A stretch of DNA of 64,000 bases. Origin: CAJQQY01 sp964352225 (GTDB lineage: Bacteria > Bacteroidota > Bacteroidia > Chitinophagales > Saprospiraceae). The notes under the pieces are model-generated. The model had not been told where the DNA came from. It saw nothing but the letters and a program-made list of their open reading frames with translations, and searched no databases. Position numbers and translations under genes: made by a program. Below, piece by piece: positions 53,443-60,565 of the stretch (position 1 is its first letter; each line of letters opens with the position of its first letter). The stretch spans positions 6,097 through 70,096 of the forward strand of contig CAYGRM010000002.1 in the NCBI GenBank assembly GCA_964352225.1. Direction: 5' to 3'.

Positions 53443-53461
53443 ATTTCAAATTGATTTTGTT

Positions 53462-54166
53462 ATGTCCGATTTTTCCTCACTTCATTCAAAAACTTACAAT
53501 GAGTTTAAAGAAATTGATATGCATGCGTATCAGTTGATCGTAGATTTTTATATCAAGCATGAAGAAGACATTCGACAATTAAAGTTTCATGAATATTTTG
53601 AATTGCAGTTAGCTTATATTGAAGCACTTTTCGAAAGTGGACTTTATTTAAATCTTATAAAAATCTGTGACGAAACCATCGAGGCTGTCATTCAAAACAA
53701 TATTCAATATTACCAAGGTGCGGATATTTATCGAAAATTGTTGCTACGTAAGTCAGCAGCTCATTATAATTTATTAGAGTACCACAAAGCGGAATTCATC
53801 TTAAAAGAGTTGATAAAAATAAACCCAAATGATGGATATGTCATTCGCTTTTTCCGAAAAAGTCAATCACATCGACCACCTAGTTATGTTCAAAATACTC
53901 GAAATGTAAGTTTATTGTTATTTCTTTTTACAGCAATGGTAATTTGTTTTGAGATGGCTTATTTTGGTTTTGGAAAACCACAAACAGAAATGGGGATGAT
54001 CATTGAAGTTGCTCGAAATATTGTTTTTCTAAGTGGTTGGTTAGTCCTGATTTTAGGAGATGGAATTTTCCGATGGAAGATTTTCAAATCGACTAAATCA
54101 TATGTAAAAACCATGCAAATACAAAAAAACCAAAAAGCAGAAGTTCCTGTTTTTTCTAAAAAATAA
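53462..54166 (+). CDS. TPR-like protein with two C-terminal membrane helices
   Basis: 234 residues. Residues ~15-125 are helical in TPR style (LYLNLIKICDETIEAVIQNN, YNLLEYHKAEFILKELIKINPNDGYVIRFF). Two membrane helices follow (VSLLLFLFTAMVICFEMAYFG and IVFLSGWLVLILGDGIF), then a basic tail. The helical domain would face the cytoplasm. No family recognised; stand-alone gene divergent from the SNF2 helicase and followed by convergent genes. Confidence 0.6.
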   Translation: MSDFSSLHSKTYNEFKEIDMHAYQLIVDFYIKHEEDIRQLKFHEYFELQLAYIEALFESGLYLNLIKICDETIEAVIQNNIQYYQGADIYRKLLLRKSAAHYNLLEYHKAEFILKELIKINPNDGYVIRFFRKSQSHRPPSYVQNTRNVSLLLFLFTAMVICFEMAYFGFGKPQTEMGMIIEVARNIVFLSGWLVLILGDGIFRWKIFKSTKSYVKTMQIQKNQKAEVPVFSKK

Positions 54167-54232
54167 AAGGCAGATGACATTTCTATCATCTGCATTAGGA
54201 GGTCTAAACATTTCAAACTAAAATCGGATTGA

Positions 54233-55069
54233 TTATTTTTTATATTCTCTTAGGTATACATTATGATGTGTTGCTTTGAGATTTAAATTAGCTCCTCCTC
54301 CATTTAGATTTGCAACAATGGTATTTCTGGAAGAAGTAGAACAATTATTATTCTTTTTTTGGGTAACTAATTCTGGAAATTCTAAATCTAGATCCGTTAA
54401 CATTTCGCCATGTGATGACTTAAGGTTCACGTTTAACTTTGAATCACTCGGAATGCTTACATCTACGAAATTATGAGTTGATGCAATATTTACATCGTTT
54501 CTAATTGGATTAGGAAAGATTGCATTGATGTGACCATGAGTAGTTTTTACATGCAATTCTCCAGCAAAGTTTTCGATATCAATATCTCCAAATTTTGCCA
54601 TGATTTTCATTTCAATATTTTGAGGAACTTTTACTTCTAGCTCTATTTCGGTAATAATTCCAATATTTACATAATCATATTTTCCTCCCTGCTCTGACAA
54701 ATTATTCCATCCATCCCACATATTTTTTTCTTTATTTACCTTTCGATAGGTGGTTACGCCATCCTTAGTCATGGAAATCATTCTTGGAATATCACTTTCG
54801 TTTTTTAGAAAAGTCCTCACATTCCACGTACCATCATTTTCTTCAATTTTAATCGTAAAAGCATCATCGTTCTCTCCGTTATTAACTTTCGCAGTTCCTG
54901 AAATATAAACTTCGTTTTTATCCCATGTGGTAAAATTCACATTGGCTCGATCAAAATTAAAATTTACCACCTTACCTGATTTTGTATTAATCGTTTTAGA
55001 AACGTTTTTTTGAGCATAGCTAATTGAAGTAGATAACAATATACTTACAGCAATCAAAATTGTTCTCAT
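54233..55069 (-). CDS. DUF4097-like exported beta-strand protein, copy 2
   Basis: 278 residues with a signal peptide (MRTILIAVSILLSTSISYAQ). The mature part is a beta-helix-like adhesin fold with repeated VKTTHGHINA, ASTHNFVDVSIP and KSSHGEMLTDLDLEFP segments; DUF4097 is known from bacterial putative auto-adhesins. The last gene of a sigma/anti-sigma operon; paralogous to the gene upstream. Function in the envelope unknown. Confidence 0.8.
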   Translation of the reverse strand: MRTILIAVSILLSTSISYAQKNVSKTINTKSGKVVNFNFDRANVNFTTWDKNEVYISGTAKVNNGENDDAFTIKIEENDGTWNVRTFLKNESDIPRMISMTKDGVTTYRKVNKEKNMWDGWNNLSEQGGKYDYVNIGIITEIELEVKVPQNIEMKIMAKFGDIDIENFAGELHVKTTHGHINAIFPNPIRNDVNIASTHNFVDVSIPSDSKLNVNLKSSHGEMLTDLDLEFPELVTQKKNNNCSTSSRNTIVANLNGGGANLNLKATHHNVYLREYKK

Positions 55070-55192
55070 GATTAAGGGTTTTAATTCTACGATGGATCGT
55101 AGTAAGTGAAAAAAATGATAGTGTGATAATGATGGGTTTGATTATTTTGGGCTAATTAATCAAACCCATCACATTATATTGAGCTAGGTTAT

Positions 55193-56011
55193 TTATTTCT
55201 TTTTTCGCAGGTAAATATTCGCATGTGATGAATAAAGATCAATCAAAACGCCGCCGCCATTTATTGTTCCGGTCATAGTGCTGTTATTATTTCCGCAACC
55301 ACCACAATCGTCATCGTCGTCATCATTCCCTACATTTTTGACTCCTTTTACAGATCTATTAATGTCAAAGTCAGTCATCATATCGCCATGAGAAGACCTC
55401 AATTTTAAATTGGCTTTAGTCGAAGGAGGTAAGGTCACATCAATCCAACCATGAGAAGAACGAATAGTGCTGGGGTTGCTTTGATTCAAATTTGAAAATT
55501 CGGCTTGGATATCTCCATGAATAGTATTAATTGACATTGGCCCAGTTATATTTTCCAATTTCACATCATTAAAATGTGTTGTCACTTCGATTTCTCCGCT
55601 AATGTCTTTGATATTCAAATCATCCCCTTGAGTTGAACTATGTTCATATAAAACAGCCACCCCTTGAGGAATTTTGATGGTAAACCTACCTTTGGAATTT
55701 TTAGTGATTTGTTCTATCGTCAATTCGTTTCCTTCTTTTACTGCTGAAAGACCAAGTCCAGTATTATCTATATTTCCAGAGCCATTAATGATACGAAGTC
55801 CTGCTCCTCGTTCATCTTTTTCTCTTTGAGTAGATTCGCCTTGGATAACAACTTCGGTTCCGTTGTATCCAACTATATCTACTTTATCCACCTGATGAAT
55901 AATGACTTTCCCTCCTGTACTCATTTTGACTTTGTAGTTTTGAGCCGAAACAGAGAGTGCTAAAAATAGGATCAAACCTATACTTGATAATTTCTTTATT
56001 AAATTTTTCAT
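55193..56011 (-). CDS. DUF4097-like exported beta-strand protein, copy 1
   Basis: 272 residues with a signal peptide (LSSIGLILFLALSVSAQ). DUF4097-type repeats include VTTHFNDVKLENI, NTIHGDIQAEF, RSSHGWIDVTLPP and LRSSHGDMMTDFDI, the last nearly matching the paralogue's SSHGEMLTDLDL. A run NDDDDDDCGGCGNNNS is unusual: acidic plus Cys-rich, possibly metal-binding or a disulphide loop. It lies between the anti-sigma gene and its paralogue; likely made under control of the sigma factor. Confidence 0.8.
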   Translation of the reverse strand: MKNLIKKLSSIGLILFLALSVSAQNYKVKMSTGGKVIIHQVDKVDIVGYNGTEVVIQGESTQREKDERGAGLRIINGSGNIDNTGLGLSAVKEGNELTIEQITKNSKGRFTIKIPQGVAVLYEHSSTQGDDLNIKDISGEIEVTTHFNDVKLENITGPMSINTIHGDIQAEFSNLNQSNPSTIRSSHGWIDVTLPPSTKANLKLRSSHGDMMTDFDINRSVKGVKNVGNDDDDDDCGGCGNNNSTMTGTINGGGVLIDLYSSHANIYLRKKK

Positions 56012-56064
56012 CTTTCCTTTTTTTAAAATTATAAATTATACTCAATTGAATTAACTATTAAAAA

Positions 56065-56844
56065 TCACATCATTTTAAATATTCCCATCTGAGCTTCATC
56101 TCTAACTTCAGGGGTAGTATTTTCTTTTTCAATTATTTTTTCAAAATATTCTACTGCTTGTTTTTCTTTTAAACTGACCAATATTTTAATTAATGATAGT
56201 TGAATCATTGGGTTAGTTTGAATTGAAAGAGATTGGCAAAGTGCGGTTCTTACTTTTGGATCATCTCCAAATTGAACTAGCGCTTCCATTGCTGCAATTC
56301 GGACATTAGTACTTTTATCAATGTTCATTGATTGAATTAAGGCGTCTACTATTTCATCGTCTGGTTGAAGTTCGTAACTGATATTGACTGCTTTGATTCT
56401 TCCACTAGTTGATTTTTCCTCTTGCAAAAGATCTAACATTTCTTTTCGCAAATCTGCAATATCATCTGGTGTTACTTGCGGATTTACTCCTAAATTTTTT
56501 CCAATAAAAACACCGATAATTAAAATCGCAGCGGCAGCAGCTATTTGAAATAAAAATCTATTTTGACCTGATTTTGGTTTCCTGAATTCGACCATATTTG
56601 AATTTCCACCTCCTTGCTTACTAATTTCTTTTTGTAAAAATTGGTCGAAGTTACTTTTCAAATTTGCTGAAGGTTGATACGCTTCAACGGTTTCCATTCC
56701 ATGCATAACTGTTCTCAATTCCTCCAAAGTTTGGCGAAGTTCTGCAGATCTTTCCAATTGTTTTTCCACTTCAATTCTTTGCTCAGGAGTGAGCACATCG
56801 TCGAGGTAATCAATAAGTTTATTTTCTAGTTCTTGAAATTCCAT
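56065..56844 (-). CDS. Anti-sigma-like membrane protein with HEAT-like C-terminus
   Basis: 259 residues from the ATG at 56842-56844; a longer frame would translate the CCGTGACACGG repeat. The N-terminal ~75 residues (ENKLIDYLDDVLTPEQRIEVEKQLERSAEL) resemble an anti-sigma domain but lack the usual zinc His-x3-Cys-x2-Cys. One membrane helix (FLFQIAAAAAILIIGVFIG, ~105-125) then a helical C-terminus with HEAT-like repeats (DKSTNVRIAAMEALVQFGDD, TNPMIQLSLIKILVSL). Position directly after an ECF sigma gene supports the role: holding the sigma factor at the membrane. Confidence 0.75.
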   Translation of the reverse strand: MEFQELENKLIDYLDDVLTPEQRIEVEKQLERSAELRQTLEELRTVMHGMETVEAYQPSANLKSNFDQFLQKEISKQGGGNSNMVEFRKPKSGQNRFLFQIAAAAAILIIGVFIGKNLGVNPQVTPDDIADLRKEMLDLLQEEKSTSGRIKAVNISYELQPDDEIVDALIQSMNIDKSTNVRIAAMEALVQFGDDPKVRTALCQSLSIQTNPMIQLSLIKILVSLKEKQAVEYFEKIIEKENTTPEVRDEAQMGIFKMM

Positions 56845-56865
56845 GAAAATTATTTTTCTTTTTAT

Positions 56866-56894
56866 CCGTGACACGGTTTGAAACCGTGACACGG
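56866..56894. repeat. Palindromic repeat between sigma and anti-sigma genes
   Basis: Two copies of CCGTGACACGG (56866-56876 and 56884-56894), each a 5-bp palindrome, separated by TTTGAAA, so the whole is nearly symmetrical. It lies within the operon, 8 nt after the sigma stop, and could fold in the mRNA to change the sigma/anti-sigma ratio. Confidence 0.75.
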
Positions 56895-56902
56895 GTAAGT
56901 TT

Positions 56903-57442
56903 TTACAATCTATCTATTTTAAAAAATACGTTGCGTAATTCTTTGATGGCTCGGTGTACTTTAACCTTTACAGCTCCTTCCGAGGTATTCATCATTTCGG
57001 CGACTTGAGCATATTTTAATTTTTGAAATCGAGTGAGCACCAATATTTCTCTTTGTTCTGAACTGAGTTGAGACATCGCCTTTTCCAAGTTTTTCAAATC
57101 ATCTTCTTGTTCCATTTTTTCAGAAATGGAATTTGACATCATCATCACCTTCGAGATATCCACTTCGTTGGCTACTTTGATTTTGTTTTTTTTATAAAAA
57201 TCCATCCGTACATTTCTTGCTATTTGAAAAATCCAAGATTTGAATTGATGGTTTTCATCAAAGCTGTGTTTGTAGCGAATAACTCTTTCAAAAACATTTT
57301 GCGTCAAATCTTCACTCAACGATTCGTCAAAAGTCAATCGAACAAAAAAGTTATACAGCCGACCACTATATCGCTCAAACAAGACCGCTGCTTTCGCAAT
57401 GTCTCCATTTCGGACTTCTATCATGAGCTGTTCGTCGGTCAT
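56903..57442 (-). CDS. ECF-type RNA polymerase sigma factor
   Basis: 179 residues. Region 2 includes RLYNFFVRLTFDESLSEDLTQNVFERVIRY and FKSWIFQIARNVRMDFYKK; region 4 is LSSEQREILVLTRFQKLKYAQVAEMMNTSEGAVKVKVHRA with its helix-turn-helix. Directs polymerase to a small regulon. Genes behind it: an anti-sigma-like membrane protein and two DUF4097 proteins, all within 70-180 bp spacing, forming an apparent envelope-response operon. 196 bp upstream of it are non-coding, likely with an autoregulated promoter. Confidence 0.93.
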   Translation of the reverse strand: MTDEQLMIEVRNGDIAKAAVLFERYSGRLYNFFVRLTFDESLSEDLTQNVFERVIRYKHSFDENHQFKSWIFQIARNVRMDFYKKNKIKVANEVDISKVMMMSNSISEKMEQEDDLKNLEKAMSQLSSEQREILVLTRFQKLKYAQVAEMMNTSEGAVKVKVHRAIKELRNVFFKIDRL

Positions 57443-57638
57443 TTTTTTTCGTTCGTTATACTTGTTTTGTGGTGTGTTCTGACGTGGTTACTTTGACTAT
57501 TTAGAAAGGTTACAAAGTTTTTTTAAAAATAGGGAAGAAAAATTTAGGTAAGGTAAAATGAGGAGAGAATTGCCACTTTATAGTTTTCTAAGGAGTGTCT
57601 TTTTTTGAATCATTATCAGGTATCTAAGAGTAAAATTT

Positions 57639-59420
57639 TTATCGTAAAAGAGTAAAAACGCCTCCCTCTTCTACAAATCTTCCATTCGCTTGAGTAATTC
57701 TTACTTGAAAAACATACGCTCCCATTGGTTGGATAACACCTTTGTATTTTCCATTCCAACCTTGATCGATATCTTTAGTTTCAAATAATAATTCCCCCCA
57801 TCGATTAAAAACTGTGAATTGATAATCTACCGTTTCGCCGAAGATAACGAATGGTTTAAAAATTTGATTTCGACCTTGTGGAGCAAATGCATTGGGGGCA
57901 ATGATACTTGTTAATTGTTCGACACAAGTTGTATTTGACGAGGATTCGATTGGAAGGATTGCACCATTTGGAAAGGTAATATTCGCATTGGCAACTACAT
58001 AATAACAAACATTACTTTCCGCTTGTTCGCTTGGATCGACTTCATCTGAAAAGGAAGTGGTTCCTGCAGGAACGACATCTACAAAGTTTGCTGAACCATT
58101 CACCACTCGATAAATAGTGTAATCAACAACTTCCGCATTTCCGATATCGAAAGGAGTCCAAGTCAAAAAATTAGAAAATCCAGTTTGCGGATTTCCAACT
58201 AAGTGAATCGTACTTCCATAATTTGATTCTGCTAAAATATCACAATCATCGGTAGTTTGAATTTTATAGAAAATTTTGCCCGTCGAAGGATCAGAAACTA
58301 GGTCTATAAAATCACTCCCATTACCTAACGGAACGGGCGCTGGCGAAGAATTCAATATTGTGAATGTATTGTTATCCAAACTTTGCAAAAGTTCAAAAGA
58401 TTGAATCTCGGCGATCGAACTCCAATTCCAAGTAAGTTCAACTGAGTTATCGGGTAGTACATTTACATTTCTCAAAACTAAATCACGCATTGGTTCGACT
58501 AAGTCTGGAATCAAACAAATTTCATTTGAAAACGACACTACACCTGTTCCACTCTCTATTGATTTTATTAAAAAACAATACTCTTTCAATTCGCTAGCAT
58601 CTTCAAAAACATAGCTGGTGTCTGCTCCCGAGAGTGTTGCTTGCAGAACTGCACCACTCCCATCAACATTAACCCAAACTTCCTGACTTCCGATTCCATT
58701 CGCCCAACCTTCATATAAACTCCAATCTAAAACTATTTTTTGCTCACAACCAATAACTGATTGTGTCAAAAAAACAGTCGAATGTGGATCATTGAAAATA
58801 CTCGTATTTCCACATCCATCAATTGCTAAAATAAAATAGGTTTCTGATTGATCATCTGGGGATGCATTAACATCGACAAAAGTTGTAGTTCCACTAGGAA
58901 CCGTATCTATGGCAATTGTCCCCATCGGAGTATTCCTAAAAATGATGTACGCTGAAACTTCTGGTGATGGACTTTCCAACCACTCTAGTTCAATAGTGTT
59001 TCCATTGACAGAAGCTTTAGAAAGAATGGCAATCTCAGGTTGTTGATTATCCAAGGTGTCGGATTGTAAAACCATCTCACCGGGGCAATTAAAATCACTT
59101 TGCAAATAATAGTACCAAGTATCTGCAGTTGGATTGGGATGATGGAAAAAATTTTGACCTTGGTTAGCAACTGATCCTAAAAAATTGAATGGACCATTTG
59201 GATTGGCACTAAAAAAAATTTCATAATTATTAAATGGCCCACAATTATTAGTTGGGATATTCCAAAAGAGCGTATCACTTCGTACACATAAAAAATCAGG
59301 AGGAAAGACTTGAGCAGTTGATTCCTGAGATAAAAATAAAATAAGCATGAATGATAGAATAAGTTTTTTTGAATATCGAATATCGAATATTGAATAAGGA
59401 ATGATGAAGTTTGTCCCCAT
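57639..59420 (-). CDS. T9SS type-B sorting-domain protein with fibronectin-like repeats
   Basis: 593 residues from the ATG at 59418-59420. A GTG at 59490-59492 would overlap the preceding gene and add only repeat-coded residues. Even this start lies in a dispersed repeat: MGTNFIIPYSIFDIRY is repeat sequence, followed by the real export signal KKLILSFMLILFLSQESTAQ. The body has FN3-like modules with Asp/Ser-rich strands. The last ~85 residues (APNAFAPQGRNQIF, YQFTVFNRWGELLFET, GWNGKYKG, GAYVFQVRI) are the gliding-motility-associated C-terminal (type-B CTD) sorting signal. A secreted surface protein exported by T9SS. Confidence 0.85.
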   Translation of the reverse strand: MGTNFIIPYSIFDIRYSKKLILSFMLILFLSQESTAQVFPPDFLCVRSDTLFWNIPTNNCGPFNNYEIFFSANPNGPFNFLGSVANQGQNFFHHPNPTADTWYYYLQSDFNCPGEMVLQSDTLDNQQPEIAILSKASVNGNTIELEWLESPSPEVSAYIIFRNTPMGTIAIDTVPSGTTTFVDVNASPDDQSETYFILAIDGCGNTSIFNDPHSTVFLTQSVIGCEQKIVLDWSLYEGWANGIGSQEVWVNVDGSGAVLQATLSGADTSYVFEDASELKEYCFLIKSIESGTGVVSFSNEICLIPDLVEPMRDLVLRNVNVLPDNSVELTWNWSSIAEIQSFELLQSLDNNTFTILNSSPAPVPLGNGSDFIDLVSDPSTGKIFYKIQTTDDCDILAESNYGSTIHLVGNPQTGFSNFLTWTPFDIGNAEVVDYTIYRVVNGSANFVDVVPAGTTSFSDEVDPSEQAESNVCYYVVANANITFPNGAILPIESSSNTTCVEQLTSIIAPNAFAPQGRNQIFKPFVIFGETVDYQFTVFNRWGELLFETKDIDQGWNGKYKGVIQPMGAYVFQVRITQANGRFVEEGGVFTLLR

Positions 59421-59476
59421 TCTTGCTTTAGTCCTTCCTTCGGAATTCCTAGTTCCTTGTTCGATATTCGATATTC
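59371..59476. repeat. Palindromic repeat, GAATATCG type, inside a gene start
   Basis: Arms GAATATCGAATATCGAA (59371-59387) and TTCGATATTCGATATTC (59460-59476) are perfect 17-bp complements. The 72-bp centre holds GGAATGATG near 59399 and a GGAATTCC palindrome at 59441-59448. It forms the N-terminal coding part or leader of the T9SS cargo gene and starts 9 bp after the end of the upstream lipoprotein gene. Confidence 0.85.
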
Positions 59477-59484
59477 CTTTTAGA

Positions 59485-60246
59485 TTACTCACCTATATAT
59501 TGTTTAAATTTTTCTTCAAATTTTGCCATAGAAAAAGTATCTCGCAACTCATATTCTAAAACGAAATTTTCATCAATTTCTTTTTTATAATAAATTAATC
59601 CTAGTTTTTTTGCGTAAAGTTCTGTTCCTCGATATTCTTTTTCCAAATGTCCATCATTAAAATCACTCATCAATTCATCTATTTGAAATTCGACACAATC
59701 GTATGATTTATTTTTAAAAGAATATGCTGCATCACCTTTAAATTTTCGATTACGAGTTAACTCAAGGTGGCCATCAGGATATTCCTCGGTTGGCATTTTC
59801 CACTTTAATTTATTCAAAAAAACTTGATTAGTATCTTTTACTTGAAATGGGAAATTCACATTTGCTAAAATCTCTGCAGCGTTTTGATAGACATTTCCCA
59901 ATGAATCATATTCGTATAAAAAATAGTCTTTTACAAAAACTCCTTCATTCGTCACCTCAGCATTAAATATTTGACGAGGAGTGTAAGTATTATCATAATA
60001 TTGCCCAGTCAAAATGGTCTTCCCAGCTTTTTCCAATTTTCTAAAATACCAATATTCAACAGGAAGCTGATCATTATCAACTGGATGATATTCATAGACC
60101 ATTCCTTCATCCCATTTCCCCATCGGATAGTAGTATTCCGGAAGGTAGTTTTTGCTATCAATCTGACAAGCCGAAATAACCAGTATCGCAACCCCAAGTA
60201 CCCACTTAAAATATACACTCGTATTTTTTTTTATAAAAAAAATCAT
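59485..60246 (-). CDS. Hypothetical lipoprotein
   Basis: 253 residues from the ATG at 60244-60246; more upstream codons exist but would be encoded through a palindrome (60314-60326) and unconserved sequence. The signal ends VAILVISAC with a lipobox Cys at ~27. The remainder (PYYYPMGKWDEGMVYEYHPV, YWYFRKLEKAGKTILTGQYYD, DFNDGHLEKEYRGTELYAKKLG) is a lipocalin-like or DUF-type beta domain with many Tyr and no recognised motif. Probably attached to the inner leaflet of the outer membrane. Directly upstream of the T9SS cargo gene on the same strand. Confidence 0.65.
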   Translation of the reverse strand: MIFFIKKNTSVYFKWVLGVAILVISACQIDSKNYLPEYYYPMGKWDEGMVYEYHPVDNDQLPVEYWYFRKLEKAGKTILTGQYYDNTYTPRQIFNAEVTNEGVFVKDYFLYEYDSLGNVYQNAAEILANVNFPFQVKDTNQVFLNKLKWKMPTEEYPDGHLELTRNRKFKGDAAYSFKNKSYDCVEFQIDELMSDFNDGHLEKEYRGTELYAKKLGLIYYKKEIDENFVLEYELRDTFSMAKFEEKFKQYIGE

Positions 60247-60313
60247 ATTCCTGACGTATTGGTTTAAAAATGTAAAAATAGTGGAATTTATTTCATGTGA
60301 AGTGATAGATTTA

Positions 60314-60326
60314 CGCCATAATGGCG
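60314..60326. repeat. Small palindrome CGCCATAATGGCG
   Basis: A 6-bp-arm hairpin with one central base, flanked by TTA and CAA; similar to the short hairpin repeats. Lies 68 nt upstream of the lipoprotein ATG. Confidence 0.5.
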
Positions 60327-60405
60327 CAAAAACATCGTTTACTTTATAATGGAATAAAATGTGATGAATAATGTTCAAATCTTATCCAGGAACACTAAGA
60401 AACAA

Positions 60406-60446
60406 CGAAAGATTAACTTGTCTAAATGGGACAAGTTAATCTTTCG
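60406..60446. promoter_or_regulatory. Strong hairpin in the secA leader region
   Basis: Perfect 17-bp arms CGAAAGATTAACTTGTC (60406-60422) and complement (60430-60446) with a 7-nt loop, between the divergent lipoprotein and secA genes, 120 nt before the secA ATG. No T run follows on the plus strand. It may be a dispersed repeat or a regulatory RNA structure for secA. Confidence 0.6.
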
Positions 60447-60565
60447 CCATTCCTTATTTATATTTTATATTTGCGCCAAACTTTTACGACTATTAATGTC
60501 GTTTCTTTTGAAAAAAAATATTACTCATTTCACGGCTCAGAGAGTCGTTATACGAAAAAAATAAC

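Noticed and set aside
54170..54193. GCAGATGA...TCATCTGC hairpin after the TPR protein
   Set aside because: It lacks a T run on either strand, so I did not call it a terminator, though it may still be one.
60361..60564. 67-codon frame upstream of secA as a SecM-like secretion monitor
   Set aside because: It runs through the perfect hairpin at 60406-60446, has no arrest-like C-terminus and no clear signal peptide; it is more likely non-coding leader.
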